Shown: one piece after another, positions 19,720-31,639 of the stretch
Position numbering within the stretch: the stretch's first letter is position 1
How the letters are laid out: every line of letters starts with the position of its first letter
Notes under the pieces: generated by a model
Databases searched by the model: none
What the model was told of the DNA's origin: nothing
Seen by the model: the letters and a program-made list of their open reading frames with translations, nothing else
Program-made: the position numbers and the translations under genes
From: Siphonodentalium dalli
Lineage: Eukaryota > Mollusca > Scaphopoda > Gadilida > Siphonodentaliidae
Reading direction: 5' to 3'
Length of the DNA stretch: 64,000 nt
Assembly (NCBI GenBank): GCA_032622095.1
Contig: CP136063.1
Location: 92,791,980 to 92,855,979, forward strand

Positions 19720-22700
19720 ATGGCAGTCAACATAGGTATGGTGAACTGTAGAGGCCTGGCATCTGATAATGTTAAAAGAAAAGACTTTTTCAACATATTT
19801 AGACAAAAATATGACATAAGTATCTTCGTCGATACCCACTCCACACCGCAAACTGAAAAAATATGGAGAAACGAATTGGGTTATGAAATGAAATTTGCTT
19901 CGTTAAACAGCACCAGTAGGGGAATAGCCATTGGTTTTAAAAATTCTTTTGAATACAAAATACATAGTCAACAATCTGACACTGAAGGAAATTATATAAT
20001 CTTAGACATCTCAATACAAAATCAACGATTGACTTTAATTGCACTTTACGGTCCAAATAAAGATGAACCAAGCTTTTTCGAAAAAAATAAAAATAGAGTT
20101 ATGGAACTCGGCAACCTGTCAACAATCTGGGTAGGTGATTGGAATACGGTACAAAACTATGAACTTGACACTTACAATTACAGTAGGCAGAACAATCCCA
20201 AAAAGTTAAGAAAAAATAAAAGATATAATAACTGAATTTGAATTAATCGACATATGGAGACAATGCAATCAAAATAAAACTAGATACACATGGTATGGTC
20301 CCAATAAAAAATATAGTCGACTTGACTACTTTTTGGTTTCTAAAGATTTAGAGCCATTTGTCATGCAGCAGAATATATGTACAAAATATAAATCAGATCA
20401 TGCCTCAATAAATTTAGGGCTATCATTTAACCACCAACTGAGACGAAAGGGGACATGGAAATTCAATAACTCCCTACTAAAAGACCCCACCTATGTGGAA
20501 CAGATTAAAGAAATAATCATAAAAACTGTTGATCAATACACAGAAATAAAACATCTTAAACCTAAATACCTTATTGATGATCAAATGATATGGGAAATGA
20601 TAAAATTAGAAATAAGGGGAAAGACAATTGCATATTCAGCAAAGAAGAAGAAAGTCCAAATTGAAAAACAAAAAAAAGTGGAAGCAGATATTTTAGAAAA
20701 TCAGAAAACATTTGATGAAACAAAAGAAGACATATATAAACAAACTTTAGATAAATTAGAAAATTAACTCATCCTATTGAGAAAAATCCATGTTAATGGA
20801 ATTCTAACCCGAGCTAAAGCACAATGGTATGCAGAAGGTGAAAAGAATACAAAATACTTTTCATATCTAGAGAAAAGAAATTACACAGAAAAACTAATTC
20901 CTAAAGTTTTACGAGACGATAATACTATTACAACAGATATAAAGGAAATACTAGAAGAACAAAAAACATTCTATGAATCTTTATATAAAGAAAATGATAC
21001 AAAACCTGAAGAAAACAATTTTGAATTTTTTTTTTAGATAAAACTAACCCATTCTTAGACACTAAAACTGAAGAAGAAACACTAGACTGTGAAGGCCTTG
21101 TTAGTGAACATGAACTGCTGGCCACTTTAAAAACAATGAAAAACAACAAATCACCAGGTGTTGACGGGTATACTGCCGAGTTCTATAAATTTTTCTGGAA
21201 AGATACAGCAAATTTTGTTTTAAATTCTATCAACAATGCTTATAAAAAAGGTTCAATGTCCTTGACACAACGACAAGGCATGATAACATGCTTACCAAAA
21301 CCAGGCAAAGACAAATCGCTTATTAAAAACCTTCGGCCAATCACACTTTTAAATGTAGATTACAAATTAACGGCTTCAGTTATTGCAAACAGAATTTAAA
21401 AAAAAATTAATTCAATGATCAGCGATACGCAAAAAGGGTTTCTCAAAGGGCGTTTTATTGGGGAATGTACAAGGCTGACATAGGATTTAATTTTAGAATG
21501 CGAAGAACAAAATATACCTGGATTGATGTTACTATTAGATTATGAAAAAGCATTTGATTCGATAAACTGGAATTTTATCCAGAGAACTTTGAATTTTTTT
21601 GGCTTCGGAGAATCTTTATGCAGTTGGGTGACAACCCTATATAATGAAGCAAATAGTTTCATTATAAATAATGGTCACATATCACAATCTTTCACTATAG
21701 AAAGAGGTGTTAGACAGGGGGTTCCATTATCACCTTATCTCTTTATCCTGTGTTTAGAACCATTTGCAGCAGCATTGAAATTAGATAACGACATTATAGG
21801 CGTCAATATTAAAAATAAAGAATATAAAATAAGTCAATATGCTGATGATTCAACAATATGGCTAAACGGTAGTCAAAGCTCTCTTCATGGAGCGATCAAT
21901 TTGATTAAAGCATTCGAAAAGGTTTCCGGGTTAAAAGCTAACTTTGACAAAACAGAAGCGGTGTGGTTTGGAACCCGAAGAGGTTATACAAAATCTTTGA
22001 AAACAAACATTGACTTGAAATGGAACTTCAAAGGAAAATTCAAAACATTAGGAATTCTATTCAATCTGGAGGACCCTTTACTAATACAAGAAAACTGGGA
22101 AATAAAGAGGGAAAGTATGAAAAACATATTAAAGCATTGGGCACTGAGGACACTGTCTCACATCGGAAAGGTGACCGTAATCAAAACTCTAGTACTACCA
22201 ATTATTATTCAAATTATGACTGTTTTACCAGACCCCACAATCCTTTTTTGAAGGAAATGCAGGGCTTGCTATTTCAATTTATTTGGAATGGAAAAAGAGA
22301 CCGGATTAAACGAGATACACTTATCCAAAATATAAATAATGGAGGACTCAAAATTCCAGACCTTAAATGCTTCTCAAAATCACTGAAAGTTACATGGCTT
22401 AAGAAAATATTAAACCCTTTCAACTTCTCTGAATGGAAATTAATGCTATTAAATAAAATGGAAAATATGGAGGAACAGCAATATTTAATTTGAATAAACA
22501 AAGTTTAGTACAAATAGCAAAGGACTTCAATCCTTTCTGGAAAGAGGTTTTAACAACATATGCTCAACTAGCTATGGAACCGATATCAGATGAAGATTTC
22601 AAATCTCAACCAATATTTCAAAACATATCATTAAAAAAAAAAAAAAAACTATCTACTATAGATCATGGATAGAAAAACAAGTCCTGTTTATCAATGACAT

Positions 22701-23495
22701 TTTAAGGGAAGATAACACATTCATGAATACTGAAGAAATAGACTTAAAATATGGACTAAAAGTAAACTACTTAACACTTCATGCAATAATCACTTCAATT
22801 CCTTTGGCATGGAAGAACAAAATCAGAGCCACCCAAAATAAGCTAGAAATGATAAAAACTACTAGGTTCAACAAGAAATAATAATTGAAGAAAGGTTAAA
22901 CCAACTGCTCTATTGGAAATTTATAGAAATTTTAATACCAAATATGCCTTGTGCCCAATTTGGATGGACTCGACACAATTAGACTGGAACACTATTTATA
23001 AAAGGTGTTTTAGGATAACAAAAAATACGAAATTGCAAGCCTTCCAATATCAAATAAATCACAATACCCTTGTCACAAACATATTCCTAGAAAAATGTAA
23101 AATATCCGAGAATAACATGTGTACTTTCTGTGATAGTGAAAGAGAAAACATTGAACATCTTCTGGCAAAATGTTGCAAAGTGCTGCCTTTATGGAAACAC
23201 ATATCAGATATTCTATGTGCTTGTTTTAATTTGAATTCAACCTTGAAAATTGAAGAAATTATTTTTGGAACCAGTCCAAACCAAAATTATTTAGCAATAA
23301 ATAACCTAATACTGTTAACAAAACGTTATATATATATATAACAAGATGTAAGAAAACCAGTTTAACAAAAGAAGCGCTTATAAATTACCTTAATCAAGAG
23401 TTCAAATTAGAAAAACAACCAAGTAAATGGAACACAAATTTAAAACATAACATTGAATTGAAGTGGAACAGTGTCCTCAACCTGATCAATGCATA
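19720..23495 (+). pseudogene. ORF2: LINE ORF2 relic: endonuclease and reverse transcriptase
   Basis: Starts at the ATG at 19720 (MAVNIGMVNCRGL). The APE-type endonuclease covers about 19720-20400: the Asn of VNCRGL, VGDWNT, SRLDYFLVS and SDHAS are present, but the usual catalytic Glu of ETH reads VDTHS, with Asp. The frame shifts near 20213. RT blocks follow: KSPGVDGYTAEFY, LRPITLLNVDY, DYEKAFDSINW, GVRQGVPLSPY and YADD near 21840. In-frame stops occur near 21397 and 21481, with frameshifts near 20765, 21030 (in a T run), 22246, 22495 and beyond. The C-terminus has CTFC-x8-H-x4-C, the CCHC motif of many L1/Tx1-like ORF2 proteins. It cannot make a full protein. Confidence 0.92.
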
Positions 23496-23945
23496 ATTTT
23501 TATAAACAAAAACCCCTCAGAAATTTTAAAAAATACAAAAAATAAGAAAATTAAATCCCAAAAATTAAACCCAGGGCTCTCCAGTTCACCAAACAAAACA
23601 TACCTTTTTTATAATAGAACAAGGATTAGTCAGAACACACTGTAATTGACAGCAACTTCTTTTTAACATTGGAAGGTCAACCACCAACAAAATTGGTGAT
23701 TACTTTCCAATGAAGACTGACAGAAAACAATAAATGACGTGCAGATTTATTTAGCTTAAAGCGATTGACATTGTGTACTAACTTCCCAAAAAAAGTTGGG
23801 CAATTTAAATCGATAGGAAAACTTATTATGTAAGTATTTGTTTGTTTTATTTCAGACATCTATGTATGTATACATTGATGTATGGAAATAGGTTAAGTTT
23901 CAGCAAATTGTACCAAAAAGATTAATAAATTATAAAAAATAAAAG

Positions 23946-23959
23946 GTAGTCAAGTTTTG
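23946..23959. repeat. Right target-site duplication of the LINE
   Basis: GTAGTCAAGTTTTG, identical to 18274-18287. It is followed by TCTGGGGGCGTGGGATAAAT, the continuation of the interrupted target repeat. Confidence 0.9.
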
Positions 23960-24632
23960 TCTGGGGGCGTGGGATAAATTATGCAGTCATACGTAAAGTG
24001 TGTATGCGTTTATCCGACGTCCACCCCTTATTTCTTTATCAAGGAATTTCAAAGCTTTCCGTTTCCTAGCGCAGATGTTATTATTTTGGTTGGTTTCAGG
24101 AAGTAAATAAGTAAAGTAGTGCAATGCGAGTGGTAATTTTATTTTTAGGAGGTTAATTAATGTACTTGACCTAATATTAAAAGGAAAGATGACAACGATT
24201 TTGATTGGTCAATGACCGGGGTGAACACGTGGTTATCTCATATTCAATTTACAGTTGCCATTTGGGGCACATTTATTCCAAAACGATTTCACCCACCTCG
24301 TCCCACAAACTCCTCCTCTAGTCTACTCGGTTTATCTTTGAACAGTTTTCTTTAAATTCATATTTACTCTCCGATTTGCTGTATGTGACCTTAATCAGAT
24401 GTAGATTTCTCATTGGCTCCATCATTGTATTAATTATTAGTTAGTGTATGTTGGGCAGTTTTTATGTACTATAATAATAGTCTTGTCGTCTATATGACAT
24501 AATGCATATGATTTGTTTATTATTATTCAATCTTCGAATTGTGTTTTATTCATCTTGTGTTGTATTCATAAGTTGGCAACTTTTATATCTCAGCTGGTGG
24601 TTTGGTGCCCACTCCAAAGTGGATCGTATATA
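23960..24632. other. Unassigned non-coding
   Basis: No gene recognised beyond the resumed target repeat in the first 25 bases. Confidence 0.5.
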
Positions 24633-24735
24633 TTTGTAGATTGTATGAATCTGAACATGGTTGTATTTGATTAAAATGTGCCCATATCAGTATATTCCGT
24701 AGTCAAGTTTTTTCTGGGGGGCGTGGGATAAATAA
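24633..24735 (+). repeat. Uninterrupted copy of the LINE target repeat
   Basis: TTTGTAGATTGTATGAATCT, then CCGTAGTCAAGTTTT and CTGGGGGGCGTGGGATAAAT. It matches 18212-18287 joined to 23960-23980, so it acts as an empty-site paralogue of the LINE insertion. Confidence 0.85.
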
Positions 24736-24836
24736 TATATACATGTATACCTTTACTGAACTATATTGTATATTATATCCATATATCTCTGTAATGTCTC
24801 AACTTGACGATCAGAATAAACTGAATTGAATTGAAT
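24736..24836 (+). repeat. Possible 3' end of a truncated non-LTR retroposon
   Basis: Ends in AATAAACTGAATTGAATTGA (24815-24836), a short tandem tail of the kind found at the 3' ends of many LINEs and SINEs. No coding part remains; the target repeat just upstream may be part of the same unit. Confidence 0.4.
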
Positions 24837-25230
24837 AGATGACATTGATTCAAATTGAATGGAACACCTTTAATTATTTCGAGTGATAGTAATTATTTAC
24901 ATAAAACCCACGGTTCCCGCTAATTTTGGTGTTCCATCTTCTATTGTTTGTTTTCTGTATAATTTCAAAGTGGAATGCAATAAGTATATATTGTAGATAT
25001 GCATGTATTTGACCACACCTAGTTTCATAGCCAATGGGTGCATATTTAGACAGAGTATTCACCCCTGCTATTAAATGCGTATTGATTATACATGGCATAA
25101 GCCAGTGAACAATTATCATTAGACATTAGTATGCATCGATCTGCATCAATTGGATCATTATTGCGTGGAACATATCTAGTTATCTCACGACAACTGATAT
25201 AATGTTCATGTTATATCAACAGGATATGAT
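24837..25230. other. Unassigned non-coding
   Basis: No gene or repeat recognised. Confidence 0.5.
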
Positions 25231-26848
25231 GGGTGTACCTAAAACGCTGAATCAGCAGCTGATCAGCAGGTTATCACCTAAACGCTGATCAGCAGATTTC
25301 CCGATTTTAGTTAACTCAAATATAACGACGATGGCGGGTTGTAGGTTGTGTAAATGACACGTAATATATGTGTTATATGCCAATACAGGAAGGGGACACA
25401 TTTGACCGCCCGCCATGCCCGTTCAGCAGTTCAAAATCCCGTTCAGCATTACGGCGGCTGCAGTTCAGCAGATTATCGCGAACGCAGTTTAACTCAATTG
25501 CGAAGTTAGTAGAGTTTAGGTGGTGCAAATGTTTGTAATTAATGGGACATAACCAGGTACATGGATAGAAAGCCATATGACCGACGTCCACCCCAGTTCA
25601 GCAGTTCAAAATCCCGTTCAGCAGTTCATATCGAGCAGTTCAGCAAATTACCCGAACGCAGTTTAACCGATTTTTAACGAGGATAGTCGGGTATGTGTTG
25701 TGCAAATGACATTTTATCGATGGTCCATAAAGAAATACAGGAAGAAAACACGATTTGGCCGACATACACCCCAGTTCAGCAGTTCAAAATCCCGTTCAGC
25801 ACTTTATTTGGGACATTTCAGCAGAATGCTTTTTTAAAGTCCTCTCCTCGTGGAATAGATGTTACCTCATGTGACGGAAATATCACTGGAGGTAAAACAG
25901 ACGGGATATATAGTTTGTGTTTGATTGGAATGTTATTGCAATGTAGAATTGATATACGGGTATAACATTGTCATACGGGAGTTAAGGGAGAGTGAGAGGG
26001 TGAATTTGAGAGAGAGAGTGAGTGAGTGAGTGAACCATGGTTAAGTGATCCTATGGTATTGCTATGACTGTGGTATGTCCTGCTGATTTACTATTGTTCT
26101 GATGGGTTTTGTTGAATTGATTTGATACTTATAGGACAAGGCAAAGCGATACTGTTAAGACCAAGACAGTCAATGACTTTTGAGACGGTCGCCTTACTAT
26201 ACAGATTGAGCAGACCGGCGCTCTGAATACCATAAGTCAGTACTTGCCACAATCTCTTCAAAAACACGTAGTTCTAAACAGAGACGTAGGTGAACTGCCC
26301 CAAATAAAGTGCTGAACGGGATTTTGAACTGCTGAACTGGGGTGTATGTCGGCCAAATCGTGTTTTCTTCCTGTATTTCTTTATGGGCCATCGATAAAAT
26401 GTCATTTGCACAACATATACTCGACTATCCTCGTTAAAAATCGGTTAAACTGCGTTCGGGTAGTCTGCTGAACTGCTCGATATGAACTGCTGAACGAGAC
26501 TTTGAACTGCTGAACTGGGGTGGACGTCGGCCAAATGGCTTTCTATTCATGTACCTGGTTATGTCACATTAATTACAAGTCATTTGCACCGCCTAAACTC
26601 TACTAACTTCGTTACAATTGAGTTAAACTGCGTTCGCGATAATCTGCTGAACTGCAGCCGCCGTAATGCTGAGCGGGATTTTGAACTGCTGAACGGGCAT
26701 GGCGGGCGGTCAAAATGTGTCCCCTTCCTGTATTGGCATATAACACACATATTACGTGTCATTTACACAACCTACAACCCGCCATCGTCGTTATATTTGA
26801 GTTAAACTAATATTGGGAAATCTGCTGATCAGCGTTTTAGGTACACCC
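25231..26848. mobile_element. Foldback element with long inverted arms made of internal repeats
   Basis: The arms 25231-25818 and 26292-26848 are inverted copies beginning GGGTGTACCTAAAACGCTGA. Each arm contains three diverged subunits of about 180-190 bp around GTTCAGCAGTTCAAAATCCC. The left arm has an extra 40 bp of CTGATCAGCAG repeat near its tip. The middle (25819-26291) is unique, with a GAGA/GTGA tract near 25985-26035 and no convincing ORF; the short ORFs overlapping the arms come from the subrepeats. No clear target duplication. Confidence 0.88.
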
Positions 26849-27104
26849 TAATTCGATACAATTTAAGTTTTATACATTATGATAAGAAAATTTGTTGCGA
26901 AATATTTCTCCTGTTAATTATATAATCATTCCCTCAAAACTGATGCTACTGTCTTTGTCATGGCGAACGTTACCAAACATACTGGAATAAACTTAATACC
27001 TCGGTTCAATCTAGGCAAATTAAACCGCCTCGGTATTGCAACATTTACCTGTATATATTCACCCTCCTACCAAAAGGTTCAGGTTACTACGGATCGGGCG
27101 GCTG
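26849..27104. other. Unassigned non-coding
   Basis: No gene recognised. Confidence 0.5.
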
Positions 27105-27232
27105 GTTTCATACATGCATACATAGATATATACGGCTGGTTCCATACATGCATACATACGGCTGGTTCCATACATACATACATATATAAGGCTGGTTCCA
27201 TACATACATACATACATACGACTGTTTCCATT
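27105..27232. repeat. CATA-rich minisatellite
   Basis: Four units of GGCTGGTTYCATACATRCAT with variable (CATA)n tails. The ORFs across it on both strands are repeat translations. Confidence 0.85.
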
Positions 27233-27524
27233 GGAGCAAGAACCAGTCTAATGGGCGAAATTCGGCAACAACTCCGAGACTGTAAGTACATCAGAAAAAC
27301 AGAGACACCAAGAAGTATTATTGCACACAGAGAATAATTCCTTTATGGAACAATTTACCGGAGTAATTGGTGACCGCAGATAGCATTAATGCATTCCAGT
27401 TTCTCATAGACATTCATTTTGGAAGACCAGAAATTTTATCACGATCTATAGACTAAACTCACATAAATTGTGTAACTATACGTGCATTTTGAAAACGTAT
27501 ATATGTATATAAATATTATATCAT
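27233..27524. other. Unassigned non-coding
   Basis: No gene recognised. Confidence 0.5.
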
Positions 27525-28239
27525 TTTATCACATAATTTGGCCATAAAAGCAGTTTCATAAGTATCGGTGATAGACACGTTTAATATCAGCGCGTGCGAT
27601 GACGTCACGGCGTTCTTCAAATAACTTGCGATCGCTGTAGTTTATGATTGTTGTTTTCGATGAATATTTCGCGTTGCTTCGGGTTTATTTGATCATGTGA
27701 TAAAAGCTATCTCACACTCGTCCTATTTTATACGTAATTTATCAACCTCGTCCTCTAAATTCTATTTGAGCCTCGGTAAACCTCGGCTCAAATCGAATTT
27801 AGTGAACTCGGTTAATAAATTCCGTATAAAATAGAAACTCATGTGAGATCCTCTATTTATTACATGATCCTACCCTTATTCCATTCAATAAACCCATTCT
27901 ATATATAGAGGATCTCACATGAGTTTCTATTTTATACGATATTTTTTCAACCGAGTTTATTAAATTCGATTTGAGCCGAGGTTTATACCGAGGCTCAAAT
28001 AGAATTTAGAGGACGAGGTTGATAAATTACGTATAAAATAGGACGAGTGTGAGATACCTTTTATCACATGATCAAATAAACCCGAAGCAACGCGAAATAT
28101 TCATCGAAAACAACAATAATAAACTACAGCGATCGCAAGTTATTTGAAGAACGTCGTGACGTCATCGCACGCGCTGATATTAAACGTGTCTATTACCGAT
28201 AATTATGAAACTGCTTTTATGGCCAAATTATGTGATAAA
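27525..28239. mobile_element. Large palindromic foldback element, 715 bp
   Basis: The arms 27525-27856 and 27905-28239 are near-perfect inverted copies starting TTTATCACATAATTTGGCCA, around a 48-bp centre. Each arm contains its own smaller hairpin around TTTGAGCC...GGCTCAAAT, so the element is a palindrome built from palindromes. It includes GCGATCGC and TGACGTCA sites. Non-coding. Confidence 0.92.
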
Positions 28240-28586
28240 TTGTGATATTAAACTTTCGTTTAATAACAGGAAACAGTGCCAGGTGACCTTTGACTTCCGG
28301 TTTGTCATCTGTTTACATTCCAGAAGCTACGTCTCAAAATACTATGGCTTCCAATATTTTTCCAACAAACTATAATGAATGAAGAGTTTGAAAAGTTACG
28401 TCATTAAATATACGCCATTAAATATGCCAAAGAGTCTTTATTTATCTGGGACTATTATTTACGCGGGCAAACAACGCGTAGATACGTGAAACGACATTGC
28501 ATGCCTTATAGAATAATGTTAGTTTCGCGTCCCATTTGTTTATTTAAGTTTGTTTTGTCGAGGTTTTGGATCATGTAATAAATATA
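28240..28586. other. Unassigned non-coding
   Basis: No gene recognised. Confidence 0.5.
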
Positions 28587-28725
28587 ATCTACAACTCGTC
28601 CCCAGTTTATAGCGAAATTTAGAAAACTCGTCCAGTAAATTAGGTTTGGACCTCGCCAAAGGCTCGATCCAGGCCTAATTTACTGAACTAGTTTTGTAAA
28701 TTCCGCTATAAACTGGGGACTCGTC
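28587..28725. repeat. Hairpin related to the 27.5-kb foldback
   Basis: Arms of about 60 bp: ACTCGTCCCCAGTTTATAGC... pairs with ...GCTATAAACTGGGGACTCGT. The central arms (AAATTAGGTTTGGACC/GGCCTAATTT) echo the inner hairpins of the 27,525 element, suggesting a diverged relative. Confidence 0.75.
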
Positions 28726-29430
28726 ATAGATTCTCTATATATTATATATAGCATCGTTGGAACCGAGCAATCAAACATGTTTCATATTTTGTCGACTCGC
28801 GAGCCTGATTGCTCAGGTCTGCGGTGCACTCAGGCCATATTGCTCAGCAAAGCAGGATGGACATGTGTATCTCTACAATCAGTTTTTGTTAACAAATTTT
28901 CTCTTGTTAAATGATGATGTATGTTCACCTCAGCCTAGAATAAACCAAGACCATTGATCAAACACGTGATTGAAATAGTCCGGCAGATATGCATGGTGTC
29001 TATTTTAGGAGAGGTTATTTCCACGCGAGAGCGGAAATATCCAAGCTGTTGTGATTGGCTGTATGCATGCAGTTGGTTCCTCGATCGAGACCATCATTAA
29101 TGAACTAATCACTTAATGGTGATAGTATACGATCGCGGAAAGGCCAGATAATGCATTAATGTGGTATAATTGTTATATATAATGTTTATAACTCCCGATA
29201 TTAAGCTGAGTGCGTCATTTGCTAAGTAATTCCATTGTACATTATGGGTATGATTGATTCTTTAGGACAAATAACTGATGGGCCGTCGTCGTACTATACG
29301 ACGTGTGATGTAATTATTCACGTATATACACCATGGTGTCACCCACCCACGTCGTATTTATATACCAAATGCTATGGTACTTTTTGTGTATAATTTGAAC
29401 AAGAACTTGACTAGATGATTTCCGTTGAGG
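28726..29430. other. Unassigned non-coding
   Basis: No gene, RNA or clear repeat recognised. Confidence 0.5.
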
Positions 29431-29885
29431 GGATGTACACCTTTAAATTTATAACTGCACCCCTTGTACCAGACCAATCCATTTTCACCCCTTGGTTTCG
29501 AACTTTTCAACTGGTGCCATAAAAGTTGGTGCAATAAATGGTCATCCAAAGCGGGGATAAAACTCGTCACGCCGATGTTACGTCATCGACACGTACATAA
29601 ATATGTCTTCTGGCGAAAGTGGCGAATGTATACTGAAAATATATCAATTACAAACTGTCACGAATGCTCTTTATGTTTTCCGTACCGGGGAAAACAACAA
29701 GCACGCTCTTTATTGTCCCGAGGGATACACAGTTCGTGTCGTATCAGTAAATTAATCCATTTGCACCCCCTTCCAACTGGTACTTCAAGCATTCCAACTG
29801 TTGGAATTGTCGAACGTGACACCCCCTGAGGTTGGCAAATTTCCAACTGCATGATGGCCATTTCAGAACAAAATTTTGACAAAAA
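29431..29885 (+). repeat. Dispersed repeat with CCAACTG motifs, copy 1
   Basis: The phrases AATTTATAACTGCACCCC, TTCCAACTGGTACTTCAAGC and TGGCAAATTTCCAACTGC recur in diverged form at 42,410-42,565 and 53,255-53,620. The ORFs across it on both strands show no conserved feature. Confidence 0.6.
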
Positions 29886-30364
29886 TATAATGAAAGTGTA
29901 AATGACACTGTAGCTCAACTTGCGGAGGGGTTATGTCATGCACTACGGTCTATGGAGTGCAAAGCGGACAGTTTAAATATTTAAGTAATACCAGAGGTCA
30001 ACCCGAAGAACCATATGAAGTGTTTGATTAATTGGAGGAAAATGTCGGCTGTAGAGCATGAATGATTGAACATCGACACGTTTGGCTACCAACATATATT
30101 TGATCGGGGTTCACGATTACATGGCGATTGGCATATAATCGCTACCACAGGTGGCACGCGTGGCTTCGATTGAGTGTCATATTTAATCTGAAGGGTGATT
30201 ACTCTATATAGAATGTACTTTTACGAAATAGCGAAGATTTGCATGAAAGAAATTGCAACACCACAATTGATCAACTCTGGTGAAAATTAAGTCAAATTCT
30301 TCCATTGGATGGGTGGGTTTGGGGGAGATTATAGGAACTCTCTTTAAAACACTTCTCCAAATAT
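29886..30364. other. Unassigned non-coding
   Basis: No gene or repeat recognised. Confidence 0.5.
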
Positions 30365-30530
30365 TTCCGTTATTTCGTTAAAAACACTTCTTCAAATATC
30401 TCCGTTATATTTCGTTAATAATAATAATTTCCTATTTCTATATTTCGCTCTATTATTCCGCTATTTCGCTGTATTTCCTATTTCGCTTTTTCGTTGTATT
30501 TCATATTTCGATATTTCGCTATATTTGACA
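30365..30530. repeat. Low-complexity TATTTCGCT-type repeat
   Basis: Irregular repetition of ATTTCG with short variable spacers; non-coding. Confidence 0.75.
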
Positions 30531-30912
30531 TATTATAAAGTTATTATACAATGTTGTTTACAGTATATTTACACACTAAGTGTTGTCATCACTAAATCCA
30601 GCATTCTGATTGGTCGGCGCCCACGTGGCTAGTTGCAGTTATTTCTCGGTGAATGCGTAACGCCTCATAACACCAAGCTAATAACACCATCGATACGTCA
30701 TTAGGTTTGGAAAGACGAACGCGTAATGCTTTGGGCGCATTTTGACTCGCGCAGGATTGACTTAATACATCATCGGGTTTCAACATGAAGAGAAATTGTT
30801 CCTATTAACTTTTGCCAAGGGTGCTATTGGGTATTTTGGGCTGATCTTGTCACGATACACTTTTCGATTTAAACATATTTACAAAAGCGGCTTTTTCGCT
30901 AAATGTATATAA
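30531..30912. other. Unassigned non-coding
   Basis: No gene recognised. Confidence 0.5.
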
Positions 30913-31077
30913 ATATAAGGATTAACTGTCATGTGGACTATTTTTATGGAGATGTAACGGTGAGGTAAGTGGACATAACTTGTATGTAAAACCCTTCGGG
31001 TTTTACACAAGTTATGTCCACTTACCTCACCGTTACATCTCCATAAAAACAGTCCACATGACAGTTAATCCTTATAT
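30913..31077. repeat. Near-perfect 165-bp palindrome
   Basis: The arms begin ATATAAGGATTAACTGTCAT and meet at about 30995 around AAAACCCTTCGGGTTTT. The arms differ only by one substitution and a small indel near the centre, so it is young or maintained. Confidence 0.93.
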
Positions 31078-31081
31078 GTGT

Positions 31082-31196
31082 TTTTCTTGTACGAGTCAAG
31101 ATTGTGATGAAAAGTCATATTGGACGAGGCACGCAGTGTCGAGTCCAATATGACTTTTCACCACAACCTGCATGCATGGACGAGTACAAGAAAAAC
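31082..31196. repeat. Second hairpin with TCCAATATGACTTTT arms
   Basis: TTTTTCTTGTACGAGTC...AAAAGTCATATTGGAC pairs with GTCCAATATGACTTTT...GACGAGTACAAGAAAAA. The outer sequence recurs in the same orientation at about 35,450-35,495. Confidence 0.85.
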
Positions 31197-31568
31197 TAAT
31201 ACTGTACACAACATTGTATAAGGACATTTTTATTATCCATCTGTATGTTTATCTTAAGTGGTTAATTATCTATAATAGCCTCTATTTGATCATCAGAAAG
31301 CATGATTTGGAAGACTAAACACGGAAATGAAAAAAATCTCAATGCGGAAGTGAACGTCTGCTAAATCCACCAGTGTTGCGCGCGCATCACAATTTGACCG
31401 ATTCATTTCGCAATAGTTAATTCGTGACGTCACAGGGTCCCGATAAAAAAAGTCATATTGCACACTTGGGAGTCCAATATGACATTCGGGAGTCCAATAT
31501 GACTTTTTCCCGGATTATCACGTGGCGGCTTTTGCCCAATGAGAAATAGTGTTAGTTAAGGAATGGAT
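31197..31568. other. Non-coding with further copies of the TCCAATATGACTTTT motif
   Basis: At 31,449-31,507 three more copies of the motif occur (AAAAAGTCATATTG, then two of GGGAGTCCAATATGAC), giving another small foldback. Otherwise unassigned. Confidence 0.55.
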
Positions 31569-31635
31569 AATAATGAATGAATGATTTATTAAATCTAGGA
31601 CCCCTCGCGGGGTATATAAGATTATTACAAACATA
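31569..31635 (-). repeat. Possible 3' tail of a truncated retroposon
   Basis: On the minus strand it ends TTTAATAAATCATTCATTCA, a short tandem tail of the type found at LINE or SINE 3' ends. No coding part is seen. Confidence 0.4.
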
Positions 31636-31639
31636 GAGT

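Larger units (their letters stand above)
18288..23945 (+). mobile_element. Full-length but defective L1/Tx1-like LINE
   Basis: 5,658 bp between two 14-bp target duplications. It holds a 5' UTR, an ORF1 relic, a 131-bp tandem duplication between the ORFs, and ORF2 with endonuclease, RT and a C-terminal Cys/His motif, and ends in an A-rich tail (TAAAAAATAAAAG). The intact 5' end is supported by the target sequence: DNA left of 18274 and right of 23959 together match a second, uninterrupted copy at 24633-24735. Several frameshifts and stops make it inactive. The ORF1/ORF2 layout, APE-type endonuclease and YADD motif fit the L1/Tx1 group; the exact clade was not determined. Confidence 0.92.
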
